From: Poronia punctata
Taxonomy: Eukaryota; Ascomycota; Sordariomycetes; Xylariales; Xylariaceae
Length of the DNA: 64,000 bases
Assembly (NCBI GenBank): GCA_022579005.1
Contig: MU401487.1
Coordinates: 62,001-126,000 of the forward strand
Reading direction: 5' to 3'
The notes beneath the pieces were generated by a model, which worked only from the letters and a program-made list of their open reading frames with translations, did no database searches and had not been told where the DNA came from. The position numbers and the translations under genes are program-made. The first letter of the stretch is position 1. Each line of letters starts with the position of its first letter. Of this stretch, positions 11,633 to 23,305 are shown piece after piece.

Positions 11633-13650
11633 GGTGAATAGTATATGGCGGATATTACGCTGCGTATATGGGCAGGAAAGACGTCAAGAATGCTGCAAGA
11701 ATGCTGCTCGTCGAGAGGCTACACCACTTTCAAAAGTGCGTACAAAGAACCGTTGAGGTTAGGGTCTAGCAATTATATGGCGTGGGAAAAAGCGAGGGCC
11801 TGCTCGGGAAGAAGTGAACGAACTGACAGTAAGGCAGATACGAGGAAGAGAAAGAAAGAGTGAACAAGTGGTATATTGTCTGAAGATGAAGAGATGTGGA
11901 GGAAACATTCAATGGACAGTAGACGGACGTCTACGGTTTAAATCAAGTATGAACATCTGGCTCCTCGATGCGAGAGGCTTGAACCCTTGTGTCCATCATG
12001 GTTTCTCGACTCATCGGAAGGGAATGATAAGCTGGTCTTGAAACAACACCAGGTGATGGTTCCGATTGGGGTCATGACACGACCCCTTACGCGGGGATAT
12101 TCAATCCCGGACTCTAGTCTAGATGTTGTGTGGTGAAGAAGCTCAAGTACGGTTACAGCATGGCTTGTCGCCGCCAAGGGAGTCGAGCTAGAAGTAATGA
12201 GGCTGTTGATATCAATATCATGAGTGGTTGCGTGCAGGGGGTGTCGGACTGTCCAGGGGTAAGGGGGGTTGTGACAGATGCGTTTTGGTGGTGTTTTGCA
12301 TCATCGGCTACAAGTACACCGAGAAAAACCGCTATCACCTCATCTTGACTACCCTAGGTTAAAAATCTCTGTCTGGCCAGTACTTGGTATTGTAGACGGC
12401 ATGGTGATGGGTAGGGAAAACATTAGATATATCTGCCTATCTTGCGTCTTAGGGAGCCCGTCCCTCTGCTCTGTTCATCACATCTCAGGACGGAGTATTA
12501 TAATGGATTGAGTCGAACGTCGTCTTCGATGGGTAAGGGTACTCGTACATGAGATTGAGTACATAACCTAGGTAGTGGGGTTCGTTGAGAAACCCGCCAA
12601 AAGGTACCCAGTACCTATTATGCAAGGCTAGTAACGATCAAGTTAGTCTAGACACGCTAGGATGACTTCGACACAAGCGTCTTGCATCCCCAGATGGTGC
12701 TAGCCTATTTTGTACTAGCGATATAAGATTACCGCAACTAAAATCGGTTCTGGAGATACCGCGTTTGCAAAATGCCCAGGCGTGCCAGGCACCAGGACTG
12801 CCAGGTACGCCCGCCAGGTACCAGGGGCAAGGGGAAATGTCTGCAACATATTTGTCTCATCAATCGACCTAAACTTTACCCTCTTACACTCGCTGGTTTC
12901 ATTTTCTGCACAAGCTACATACGTTGGCGTTTATATATTAGTAGCCATCTATACGAGTATACCTTGGACTGAGTTAGCGCTCTATCTCACCAATGAGAAA
13001 TATCTACAAACCTACGTGTTAAGCATTAGGTTTTCCCCTCCTAACCTTGATATATAGACTAGGTTCTTATAAGAGTATTCTTTCCAAGGCAGTAATCCCA
13101 GTATACCTCTCATGATAAGCAGCACGGGTGTTTGGAAACCTGGCAGGCCAACATGCTGTTCCAAAGAATGTTTCCAATGCTCTCCTATCACTAGCTTGTT
13201 GCTAGCTCGAGGTTGCGTTTGTATATTCAGAATTAATCAGGTACTACAGCCATCGAAGCCGCTTTTCAAAAGTCAGATGGATGGCTTCCTTTATAGTATG
13301 ATGCTTCATCCCACGTTATGCCCGTTATCAGCTTTAATAACCAACCATTGGTTCGATAGGTGTCTTACAGGTGATTATAACTGTATAGTACAATACCAAC
13401 GGAAGAAGCTGCACCGACCCTAGCAGTCTAGACCTGGCTGGGTCGAATCCTATAGTTGTATCCTAGTCACGGTAAAGGGTGCTGCCGTTTGAGCCCTTTC
13501 AGATGCGCCTAGGGGTAGCATCAATTATCTATACAAGATATAACCCCACACTACGGCACCGGATTGAGATCAACTCACTTTGAGCGTACATCGAGTGACT
13601 TAAGTTGCCGGACACTGACCGGCTTGAGGCTCCAGCTAGTTTTTCCGTTT
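11633..13650. other. 2.0 kb intergenic region, no supported gene
   Basis: Upstream DNA of the cupredoxin gene and 3' flank of the SMN gene. Open frames on both strands are at most about 100 codons, overlap one another, and show no family resemblance. A GTACTCGT octamer is at 12539-12546. Nothing else was recognised. Confidence 0.5.
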
Positions 13651-14411
13651 TCATTTCGAAGAGTTTTGATCTTGTGTCGGAGCATGTTGACCCTCATAGT
13701 ATCCAGTATAGTAACCGGCATAGTACCAGGACATGAGGAGCCTCTTTAGTCCCTCGTCATGTACTGGAAATTGTTAGTAAAAGCTTAGCAAAAGGCCGTA
13801 TATCAATGTAACATACTTGTGCCCAGTAAGCCCCCGGGACCTGGTGGAGGGCCAGGAATACGCGGCTGGCTGTGCTGGGTTGATGTATTTATTGGCTCTG
13901 GTTTGTCACCCTGTTGGATCGTTAGTATCTTTCTTAGATCGACCAATACCGGGTTGGGGGGCGCCGGAGGGCTAAAGGAGTTTGGTTAATAGTGGACTCA
14001 CGCTTTTCTCCTCTGTTTCGGGGACTACTTGGACAACATCATTGTCGGGCCCCTCACGGGCTTCCTTTATTCCTTGTTCGGTATCTGGACTATTTCGTCT
14101 CAAACCAGCAATCAGTGAGCTATCCACTGAAAGGGGGAAAAGGAGAAGGAAACAGTGATCGTGATCGACCTCTATCTCCCTTGAGAAGTCTCACCTGTCT
14201 TGTTCAGGTTTGAGCAAATGCTCTACATTGCCACCATTTTTATGGATGCTGTGATATTTCTGTGAAATCGTTAGCCATTGGACCTCGGAGAACAGGAGAG
14301 GTTGGTTGTCCTACTTACCTTGTATTCCGCCAAAGCCTCGTCCCAGGAATTAATCAACACCGAATCATCCCATATTTCATTATGTGACAGTTCTTTCTCT
14401 GATGAAGCCAT
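13651..14411 (-). CDS. smn1: Survival motor neuron (SMN) homologue
   Basis: Five short exons, 14411-14319, 14259-14195, 14098-14002, 13910-13817 and 13763-13651, join in frame to 153 residues, almost the length of fission yeast Smn1 (152). The N-terminal Gemin2-binding block is present (IWDDSVLINSWDEALAEYKK, then YHSIHKNGG, residues 13-42). The C-terminal YG box is LLMSWYYAGYYTGYYEG at about residues 125-141, which mediates SMN self-association. Between them is an acidic linker and a Pro/Gly stretch (RIPGPPPGPGG); no Tudor domain is recognisable, as in fission yeast. SMN with Gemin2 loads Sm proteins onto spliceosomal snRNAs. The gene is divergent from Nop15 across 534 bases. No open frame here exceeds about 35 codons, so ORF scanning misses it. 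Confidence 0.93.
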
Positions 14412-14945
14412 CGTGTACCGTATAAATCTGTATTCCCCTACACGGCAAAAAGCCTTTCACAAGAGTTTAGGAATGTGGTCGTAGGCAAACAGGGTAGATC
14501 CTGTAATAAGCTGCCTGCTTGTTTGTGAACTTGGGCTTGGCAGAGCGCTTTCTAAGTGTACGTGTACGTGTATCTGTACAAGTAGGTTGGGTTCTAGGCC
14601 TAGAATATCGTCATATTCAAAGTAATCCGAAGATAAAACCCAAGTAAAGCCAGATTTAGAACACTGATCTTTGGTTATTTTTACTATTGATAGGATGCGA
14701 GTTTCACTGTTTCCAATGCCTGCGCAAGCCAGGTACTCAAGTACGAGTACAGATAGCGTGCCTAGCGCATGAAGTATCGGCTCTGCAGCCTATCAGATAC
14801 TTGGTGGGGTAGGGGTCCGTTCTCACCGCCAAAATTTCAGTGGCAGAATTTTCTAAAGCGCAATCCTAGACCCCAATCCGAGCCATCTCACTGTGCCTAT
14901 TCGGGTTGTCTTTATAATTTCAGCATATACAACAATTCAGAAAAA
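14412..14945. promoter_or_regulatory. Shared divergent promoter region, SMN and Nop15
   Basis: 534 bases separate the two start codons, which point away from each other. It holds an ACGAGTAC octamer at 14743-14750 and repeated CGTGTACGTGTA-like words near 14555. That both genes are driven from here is inferred from geometry. Confidence 0.45.
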
Positions 14946-16240
14946 ATGGTAGAATTACGCGCGCGAAAGCCTTCCGCTTCTAAAGCTACCACGACGGTGA
15001 AAGCCCCGAGCAAGCGCAAAGGTATGTCAAGCTATACCACCCTGCCCAGGTCTTCCCGCTAACTGAGCTTCGCACAGCTGCTCCTGAGGGGGATGTGTCG
15101 CCAATCGCGCCGAAGAAGGTGAAGGAGGATGTACAAACCAAGAAGACGAAGAGATCAGCTTCTGTAACAAAAAGCAAGGGAAAAAAGGAAAAACCCGCCC
15201 CAGTCGAGACCGAAGATGTCGAAAGTGATACCCAAGACCAAGATGCCGAAAGCGATGGCGAGGCGCAAGCTTTGGCAAACGTTGTCGACAGTGACGCCGA
15301 AGAAGATGATGTGGACATCGATGAAGATACAAACGAGGAAGAGAAAGCCCTGGACCTCCCAGAGGTACCCGAAAAGACAGCAAAGTCTTCCGAGTCAAAT
15401 GATGACGAACCTGGAGTCGTCTACGTATGTTCTGCTGCAGCGCAACATAAGAGGTCCAACTACTAACTTTGTCAGATCGGCCGGATCCCCAGGGGTTTCT
15501 ACGAACACCAGATGCGCGAGTATTTTTCACAGTTTGGACAAGTAACCAAAATCCGAATGTCAAGGAATAAAGCGACAGGCCAATCTAAGCATTTTGCTGT
15601 ACGTGTGACTATGCTTGTCATTCTCCTTGGCTTCGCCTGACTTTGCGTATGTCTGGTTTACCGCGCTGACACGTCGTCTTCACAGTTCGTTGAGTTTGCC
15701 GAACGTGGCGTTGCAGAGATCGTTGCAAAGACAATGGTAAGACGACTACTGCACTTTTTACCCGTAGAGCCTAACCGTGAGATATAGGACAACTACCTGC
15801 TAGCGGGTCATATCTTGAAAGTGAAGATGGTGCCGAAGTCTCAAATACATGAGAAGCTGTGGGTTGGCGCAAACAAACGTTTTAAGAAAATACCCTGGAA
15901 TAAGATGGCCGGGAACAAACTGAAGAAACCCCTAACCGAGTCTGCTTGGGTCGCAAAGATTTCAAAAGAGGAGCAAAAGCGAAATCAGCGTGCCAAGAAG
16001 CTATCGGAACTAGGCTACGACTTTGAGGCACCCAAAATCAAGACTATCGAGGATGTGAAAGAAACGCCCGCTGCTCTTGAAGCTGCGGACGAGGACGCTC
16101 AGAAAGCTACCGAAGCTGCACCCGAACCAGCGGAGGAAACCGCCCAAGAACCGCAAACCACGAAAAAGACGGCAAAGGGCGACAAGAAGGCGGGGGCAAA
16201 ACCAGCCAAGAAGGCGAAGAAGGGAAAGAAAGTAGCGTGA
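14946..16240 (+). CDS. nop15: 60S ribosome biogenesis RRM protein Nop15 (NIFK family)
   Basis: Five exons, 14946-15021, 15078-15424, 15476-15598, 15686-15736 and 15788-16240, encode 349 residues. The N-terminal 135 residues are Lys-rich then Asp/Glu-rich, typical of nucleolar proteins. One RRM spans about 138-215: [20 protein letters not shown] with RNP2, then SKHFAFVEFAE with RNP1, then [20 protein letters not shown]. The following [18 protein letters not shown] is diagnostic of the Nop15/MKI67-FHA-interacting (NIFK) family. The C-terminal tail is Lys/Ala/Glu low-complexity. Yeast Nop15 binds ITS2 in pre-60S particles and is needed for 27S pre-rRNA processing. Length varies in the family because of tails. 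The ATG is the first in frame and is followed directly by a basic segment. Confidence 0.95.
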
Positions 16241-16468
16241 TAGAAGAAATACCATGGGAACGGCGTTCGCGATGACCGAGATGTAACAATGAATAACTTG
16301 TGTTCCTATTTTTCGAATACTCGTCATATTGAGAACTCTACGGATGTATACTGCCCGGTTTTGCTGTGAAGCCCCAAAACCACTATATTGTCTACCGTAG
16401 TCCTTTCTAGTCAAGACCACGACAATCGTGTATATCTACTTGTGATGTATGCACATAGCGAACCCACA

Positions 16469-16666
16469 ATGCTACTACTTGGTATAACCGAGCAAAGGTG
16501 GGATTATAAAGGCAAATATTCGTTCTGCTTCGACCCGGAACCGAAGGAACGGGCCAATAAACCAAAGCCGAAGCAGTGGTTTCAGACCGATTCAATTGTG
16601 GAGGTTCTAGAGAAGGGAAAATATGTGAAGAAGAGAAAAAGGGATTCAAAAGATGCAGCGAATTGA
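16469..16666 (+). CDS. Possible small hypothetical gene or 3' exon
   Basis: A 65-codon frame starts MLLLGITEQRWDYKGKYSF and ends KYVKKRKRDSKDAAN. It has plausible codon use and an acidic-to-basic C-terminal layout, unlike the random frames around it. The same frame is open upstream to 16388. I do not recognise a family. It lies about 230 bases after the Nop15 stop on the same strand, so it could be a separate tiny gene, the last exon of one whose 5' exons I did not find, or chance. Confidence 0.3.
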   Translation: MLLLGITEQRWDYKGKYSFCFDPEPKERANKPKPKQWFQTDSIVEVLEKGKYVKKRKRDSKDAAN

Positions 16667-17417
16667 AAATTCCGGGTTTTTATTCAGATTCCCTGCCAGG
16701 TCCCCATCCGGCTCGGGCCAATCACATAACACCTATCCAGATCGTGCCCCCGCCTGTACCTAGTGTACGTAACTCGTGGGTATTTTCCAAGAGATGGATG
16801 TACTGGTTCACGTAGCAGGTACTGCCGTATGCGACAACAACTCTTATGAATAACCGAATTAGACTTGAGTATTTCGAGGCTATATAACTCTGGATACAGA
16901 TATCATACTGTTCCTCCACTCTAACCTGTCTTGCAGGTCTTGGATATTACATCCTACCAGTTATCTTACAAAGAATGTGTAGACCTTGAGGTAAAGGAGC
17001 GATCAACTGTGCCAAGCATCATTCTATTCAGCACATTCAGGGGAAATGTACAGTGGACTGTAGGTGCTGATGGTTGACGCTGTACAGCGCACCTTAGTGT
17101 ACACTCCGCCACGCCTAGCGGCCAATTCCACGCAAGCCATGCGTGCGTGCCATGCTTATTTCCCTGGAATTACCCACGGCTGTCCCCTGTTGGCTAGACT
17201 GCTGAATGGTCTGGAACTTGTCGAGTTGCGAATTGGATTGATACGGCCTAGTACCTGTACATTGTTCGCAACCGAAATGCGCGATTGCCATCAACTCCAA
17301 ACTGCTGCTCACCCTTCTAGCAAAAGCGCCGTCTTGACGTATACGCGTTATATAGACCATCAGGCTCTCTAATGCCCTGATCATATTAGACACGGCTTCA
17401 TTGCGTGGATATTGACA
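16667..17417. other. Intergenic, upstream of Rud3
   Basis: About 750 bases with overlapping short frames and no recognisable gene. It includes the Rud3 promoter, for which no clear element was seen. Confidence 0.45.
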
Positions 17418-19292
17418 ATGTCGCCCACCGAACCAACACAGCAAATTAGTTCAAGTTAGTACACATAATCGCCTATCTGCTTGAGGACACCTTGTGGTTT
17501 TCTAGTCTTGTAAGACTTGCGCACTGACGGTATTCGTGTTAGATTCGAAAAGGAAGAACAACAAGAAGAAAAAGAATGCTAACAAGGCAAAACCCGTCGA
17601 AGATGATGTCAAGCCGACCGCGGCGAATCAGAATGGCGAGATCCAGCAGGAAGACGGCGACCAATCCGATGATGACAACGAAGAACCCCCGGTAGAAACA
17701 ACCACTGTACGAAAAAGAAATCACTAAAAAATAATCACATTTACAACTACCCGCCATACTGATGGTGCGATATAGACTAGTCAAACGAGCCACGAGAATG
17801 GCCACGCCGTTTCGCCTCCAACGAACGGACACTCTCCTGACCAGAATCCCTCGAGGACAGCCGAGAATACGACATCCGATACAGATACGGCAGCGCGATT
17901 CGGCACAATGTCTAAAGAAAACGAGGCGCTCAAAGCAGAAGTGGAAGAGCTTAGGAGACAACTCGAAACAATGCAGACAGCCCACACAGAGGAGACGACG
18001 CAACTTAAATCCGAATTAGAAGAAGTAGAAGCCGCCAAAGAACAGGTCGAGGAGCAATACCAGAATCTTGTCGACCGAGTCGAAAAGATCAAGGAGAGTG
18101 TCGGCAACAGGTTAGCAAGAGGCAAAGAGGAATTGGAAGAGGCAAACCAGCGCATAGAAGAGCTTGAGGCGCAAAATGAGAATCTCCAAAGAGATGGCCA
18201 GAGCCTGCGGGAAGAGGTCGATGGATTAAAGGTCGAGTTACAGGACGCTACGAGAGAACTGTCCAGTTTGCGCAGTCGTAATAACCTATCACAACATAAC
18301 TCGCTAAAGGAGAAAGAGGACATGGCCCGCCAGATCCAACATCTGAGAGAAGAAGCCGAGTCCGCCAAAGACGCCATGGGGGACTGGGAGATCCTTGCGA
18401 TGGAAGAACGCTCGATCAGGGAGAACCTGGCCGAGAAAGCTAGCGCACTTGAAGAGCAGCTAGAGAACCTCCGAGAAAACTACGAGCGAGCGGCATCTGA
18501 GCGCGATGCCCAGTCGCAGGCCGTTGATAGTTTACAGAGAGCACTCCAAGAGATCCAAGAGGCTCGCAGGAAAGAATTACGAGAAATGGTAGAGACCTCG
18601 GAAGAGCAGCTACAGGCATTGAAGAAGCTTGTTCAAGATGCCGACAAAAGGGCGTCGGAAGCGGAAACGGCGATGGCTTCACTGCAAAAAGAACTCGAGC
18701 GCACAGCGCCTTTTGAAAAGGAGGTTAAAGAGAAGAATCTTCTTATCGGCAAGCTACGGCACGAAGCCATCGTCCTCAATGATCATCTGACAAAAGCATT
18801 GCGGTATCTGAAAAAGACGAAACCCGAAGATAGCATTGACAGGTTCGTTTATTCTCTTGTCTCGGGCGACTTTGTAGCCAACATATACTAACCTTGACTC
18901 CACACAGACAAATCGTTACAAACCATTTTATTCAGTTCCTCACCTTAGACCGTTCGGACCCCAAGAAGTTCCAGATCCTCCAGATTATCGCCGGGTTATT
19001 GAACTGGACAGACGAGCAGCGCGAACAGGCCGGTTTGGCGCGACCCGGAACATCGGGTAACACACTCCGCCTGCCCACATCTCCGTTCCACAGGACGCCT
19101 AGTACGCCATCGCTCAACACGGAGTTCTTCTCCGAGCCCACCCCAACGTCAGCCAACAAGGAATCGCTTGCCGATCTCTGGGCCGGGTTCTTGGAAAGGA
19201 GCGTAGATGAAGCCTCGCATGCTCCGTCGTCGAGGAAAGCCAGCACTTCAAGTACAGCAACAGGCACCAGACCAGATACTAGAGGAGGTTAG
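17418..19292 (+). CDS. rud3: Golgin Rud3 (GRAB/GRIP-related coiled-coil protein)
   Basis: Four exons, 17418-17454, 17543-17706, 17776-18842 and 18908-19292, give 550 residues. Exon 1 codes only 12 residues (MSPTEPTQQISS) and is joined to a Lys/Asn-rich then acidic N-terminal region. From about residue 112 to 430 there is nearly unbroken heptad-type coiled coil. After it comes the Arf-binding GRAB-like segment: LIGKLRHEAIVLNDHLTKAL, then RQIVTNHFIQFLTLDR and KKFQILQIIAGLLNWTDEQR at about 420-475. The Ser/Thr/Pro-rich tail has LARPGTSG. This arrangement is the Rud3 family, a cis-Golgi golgin recruited by Arf1 that supports ER-Golgi traffic. The start was chosen because the 17418 ATG splices in frame with a good donor (GTTAGT) and acceptor (TTAG); an upstream exon cannot be excluded. 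Confidence 0.9.
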
Positions 19293-20126
19293 GGGCAAGG
19301 AGTTAGAAAAAGATCTTGACGGCATTCCTATGCTAAAATTCTTCTCTCACTCCCGAGTGCATCTATATTATTCAACTGCTCAGTTTCTTCAGCGTAACCC
19401 CTCGGCTGTGATATATATATATATATATATATATACCACCGACGACGAAAAAAGAACGAAAAAGCATTACATCACGGCGTTTTTAAGGGGAAATCAATAC
19501 CGGATCGGGACCGGGATACTGGCGGGGTTTTATTTGGGACAAAGATTAATGGAAGAATTTCATCCAAGCAGGAAGGGGGGGAAGCAAACCAACACATGTT
19601 TGATTATACTATTTTTATCCTCTTCCCATCATACATACCTAAGGAACGTTTGCATGTTGGAATGTATGGTCTTATTCTAGGATCTTTCTGTTGGAACAGA
19701 CAGCATCGATGCGCGACGTTCCGAGAAACAAAATATAAATTCAAGAAAAGGCTTGAAGCTACATTACCCACCCATATACCTACCTACAGTATGTAAGTAC
19801 TCTGATCGCGTTAGGGAGTGCCGGAGTGTCAGAAGCGAAGCATAAAAGCAGCGAGCAGTTATATAGTTGTGTGTACTGGGAGGGATTAGATTGCCTAGAC
19901 CTTGTCACAAGCGAACTAGTGAATTCGGCGCTCACGAGTAACTTTAGACCCTCAGTAGGAGGACGTTATAATAAAACGCAAGGTGAACTCAACATGAGCG
20001 TGTTCTCAACCAAGACTGATTCTGATATCTTGCATCTAATCGAACATGCCATGAAATAAACTACGCTTGTTAAATAGAAATAATCGGAGTGTAAATTAAA
20101 CCAACCAATCTAACGCCTATGCGAAC
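19293..20126. other. Convergent 3' region between Rud3 and a membrane-protein gene
   Basis: About 830 bases between convergent stops. Contains a TA microsatellite and A-rich 3' UTR-like sequence. No further gene. Confidence 0.5.
19411..19435. repeat. (AT)12 microsatellite
   Basis: Twelve AT units about 120 bases after the Rud3 stop, in its probable 3' UTR. Confidence 0.9.
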
Positions 20127-21301
20127 TCATCCGACCGTAGTCTCCGGCGCAGGCTTTGATAATATGTTGTGTGCGTATGCTTCAGCGTCCCGCGATATCC
20201 CCTGGATATTAATCCGATTAGCCAAGGCGTCATTGACGCCCTCAACAACCTCCCTCTCTTCCATGACCTCGCGCATGATACGGCCCTCCTGCATCCAGTA
20301 GGCAGCACTACGCATGCGCAACTCCTCGTCGCGCAGGCTCGTGTTCTTGACAATACCCACGGCGCTCAATTTCCCCTTGACGGCCAGGACCTGTTTAGCG
20401 ACTTCCTCGACGCGGGCAGCCGGGTCCGGCGGCTCGGCAAATAGACGATTGGTAGCAGAGACGTAGACGAGCGCGGCCACGCCCAGATCTAAAATGGCCA
20501 GGGCGGCATGTCGGAGGACTCTCGACGACCAGAAAAACATGTCGATCTCCGAGAGCCGCGTCGCGCGCGCGTTGGCCCCGTAGTTGTACGTGCTCGTCGC
20601 GTACATGTCCAGACCGGCCAGGACGGCCGCGGCGACGGCCGCGGTCCGTCGCCACCGCGCCGCTTGTTGGCCTGCTACTACCGCCGACGTGGCGAGGCTG
20701 AGCACGACGAGGTTGAGTAGGTGCGGCGCCGCGAGCGAAGGGAGCGCATAGTATAGGTATGTTTTCGGTTCGTCGGATAGGCAGAAGGGACACGAGGCGA
20801 GCACGTCGGGGCCGAACTGCATGTACAGGAGGCGAGACTCGAGGTTGACGAATTTCTGCCGGAGCGCGTTGTCGCTCTCCGTCAAGGTCTGGTCGGGCCG
20901 TAGCGAGACGAGGCGGTTGAAGAGTACGTCTGTGGGTATTTGCAGACGGGATGAGGTGAGGGTGAAGACATTCTCGGGGGCGAAGAAGGGGAGAGATAGG
21001 ATGAGTAATGCCAGCGATATGGAGCATAGCATAGACACGGCCCGGAAGGCGGGCGCGGAGAGCGGCCGGACAGGTTGGTTGGCGGCTCGAGAGGAGGCCC
21101 GTAAGCGACGGTAGTATCCTATCGCTTTAGGAAGTAGGATGGGACCGAAAAATAAGACGAGGGACTTGACACTATTGTTCTGAGAAATCAGCGATATTCT
21201 TGGGGTCTTTCATCGAGCGTCTTATCACACCGGGAACGCATAATGGGTAGAAGACACATGGGGGTAATGGTTACTTACGTCCCCCAGGAAATAGAAACCA
21301 T
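20127..21301 (-). CDS. Conserved fungal multi-pass membrane protein, function unknown
   Basis: Two exons, 21301-21279 (23 bases, coding MVSISWG plus part of the next codon) and 21171-20127, give 355 residues. The spliced N-terminus reads WGTVKSLVLFFGPILLPKAI, a first membrane helix, followed by a basic YYRRLRASSR segment. Further hydrophobic helices are MLCSISLALLILSLPFFAP, HLLNLVVLSLATSAVV, TAAVAAAVLAGLDMY and a LRHAALAILDLGVAALVYV segment. A motif LLYMQFGPDVLASCPFC lies in the middle third. The C-terminal third is soluble and charged, with LRDEELRMRSAAYWMQEGRI. Ascomycetes carry a single-copy protein of this type that I cannot tie to a tested function. The acceptor used is the TAG just before TGTCAAG; the alternative CAG 6 bases upstream puts the frame out. 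An intron-less model from 21032 would lose the first helix. Confidence 0.8.
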
Positions 21302-22174
21302 TGTGGTTTAGTTCAGTCTTTTCGCATTATATCATTTGTTAGGTTATGGCAGCAAGATATTTCTCTGAAGCTCTCTCCACGCGCGTAATCTACATCCAGA
21401 TCGAGTTCTTAAGGTTCTTGAAGTGAGGCCAGATGTCATTGTCTTCCAGCCTTGTCATCAATCACACTAATGTAGGTTACGTACCTACTTATCAGGTACA
21501 AGGTCCCACAATACCCCACCAACGTCGAGTAACTGACCTTAACCCTCTTTATCTTAGCGTATTGACTGCAATGGTGGATCTACAAAGTACAAAGGTACAA
21601 ACGCCTGAGTGACGCGCGACTTGATTGGCTCGAAGAATTTTGTTCTGGTTATAAATTTCTGGCATTCTGTCTGTTGCCCTCCAATGCACACTCTTCCCTC
21701 AAACATCAAAAGTTTGAAGTATAATTACATATTTCCCGGACTGCCGTGCTAAGTTATGAGCTTAGACTTGCATATGTCCGTCGTTACCAGAAATTTGCAG
21801 ATGTTCATCATCTTGATTCCCTCTTATGCTGTGGCAACAGCAACATCCTGGCTTTGGAGCAAGTTATTGATTGCTTTCTTATACCCAGATGAGCAGGCGC
21901 GTGCGGACTGTAGCTAGTGTGCAGCGCATTGCTTGACCGGCAGGTAAGTAATATTTTTGGCACTTTCGAAGCTTTGACGATCTTTCTTCTCGGTGGTCGT
22001 CAAAGTCAAAAAGCATGCCTAGATCGACCCCAAGTACTCTGCCAAGAGTCATCTCAATCGTGTTACAGAGCTTTAGCCTTCGGGCAATGAGAAACTCTGC
22101 GTCAAAATGATGAGAGACAAGCCTTCGTATTTGCTAGAATATTTCAGTGCCTCTTCGTATGTGTAACTAGGTAC
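21302..22174. other. Intergenic between two minus-strand genes
   Basis: About 870 bases holding the promoter of the membrane-protein gene and the 3' flank of GET1. No gene seen. Confidence 0.45.
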
Positions 22175-22969
22175 TCATAAGTCCTTGTTGTCCTTCGTTG
22201 CCGGTGTAGGCGACGATTCTTTTCCTCCGGCCGTAGCTTTCGTCGTTTGTTTCTGTGCGACTTTGGGGTTCAACACGGACGCCAATAGGGTTTTGACCAC
22301 ATCGCCGAATAGGAGCACCACTCCTGCACAAGCTGTTTGCCATGATACAATACTGACGCTGCCGAGTGGTGCTCGCGGAAAGGAAAGGATCCATTCGACG
22401 TAGTAGGGAAACCAGCCACTGGGTAGCCAGAACATTGGCTCTTTTCCGTAGATCCATGGCAATATAAATTTGACTCCAGACGTGGCAGTCCAACGTATGA
22501 TTCCGGCCGTGCGGTCGAACTTGGTCTTCAAGTCATCGTTCGAGGCTTCTATTAGCAGGAGGAGAATTAGCATACGCAACCCGTCAACTCGACCCAGAAG
22601 TAGTGCAATCGGCCCTAGAGGTGTACTCACTAATCTTTTCGAGTTGCTCTAGCTGTTTGTCATGTTGTCGTCGAAGCTTCGCCCATTTCGCAAACTGGTC
22701 CTGACTGCTCGTAGCGTTGAGGTCCCGTTTGATAGCGAGGTATTCTTTCTGTAGTCTGGCTTTTTCGGCTGCTCGCTTCGAGGTCTCTGTCGGTAACGCA
22801 AGGTAGAGGTTCCATAACTGGAGGCACTTGGTTAGCCGACCAGCGCAAGTAAGGGATTCAGGTTTTGCTCGTCAAATCATACCAGATCATTGATGGTCGC
22901 AGCCCCGATGGTGTTCACTAGGTGAACAGCCACCTCGACCAGGAGAACAACGAGAAGTAATGATGGCAT
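22175..22969 (-). CDS. get1: Get1, tail-anchored protein insertion receptor subunit
   Basis: Three exons, 22969-22883, 22817-22631 and 22548-22175, give 215 residues, the usual Get1 size. The first membrane helix is [20 protein letters not shown] (residues 4-23). A cytosolic coiled coil follows, including [20 protein letters not shown] and [20 protein letters not shown], which in yeast binds the Get3 ATPase. Then come [20 protein letters not shown] and two further hydrophobic segments, [20 protein letters not shown] and an [15 protein letters not shown] helix. Get1 with Get2 forms the ER receptor that inserts tail-anchored proteins. The exon 2 acceptor was set at the CAG before TTATGG, giving INDLLWNLY; a CAAG three codons upstream would add three residues. 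The gene is divergent from the PTAR1-like gene by 336 bases. Confidence 0.92.
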
Positions 22970-23305
22970 GCTTCCTCTCTGGCCTGGTTCGAGTGGAAGA
23001 TGAACGTCGCAGGTTAGGAATCAGGCCACAAGAATGTTACGGTGTAAAAGCTATCGAAGAAGTAACAGGTAGGTACTGCTTTGGTGTGTGGCCTCTTCGA
23101 CATCATAGGCGGAGCTCCGATAAGCTGGCCGTTGATAGGAGCTAAAACGGATATGGATATGTAATTGGAGACAATAGACCCCACGCTCCACTTCAACTTC
23201 ACAGCACAGCTGAAAACGTGGTCTGATTTTGGAGACGTTGGAGATGGCAGAGCCGAATTTACAATAGAATACCTACTCTAAACTACCTAATGTTCCCAAT
23301 GCAGT
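22970..23305. promoter_or_regulatory. Compact divergent promoter, GET1 and PTAR1-like gene
   Basis: 336 bases separate the two outward-pointing start codons, leaving room only for promoters and leaders. A C-rich CCTAATGTTCCC segment precedes the plus-strand ATG. Co-regulation is an inference. Confidence 0.45.

Noticed and set aside
13421..13475. Possible tRNA T-arm (GGGTCGAATCC)
   Set aside because: No matching acceptor, D or anticodon stems could be formed around it.
15027..15563. 178-codon minus-strand frame
   Set aside because: It lies antisense to Nop15 exons 1-3 and reads as a Ser/Arg/His-rich shadow of the acidic and lysine-rich coding region.
20395..21027. 210-codon minus-strand frame inside the membrane-protein gene
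   Set aside because: It is on the same strand in a different frame. The Arg/Pro/His-rich product is a frame shadow of a GC-rich coding exon.
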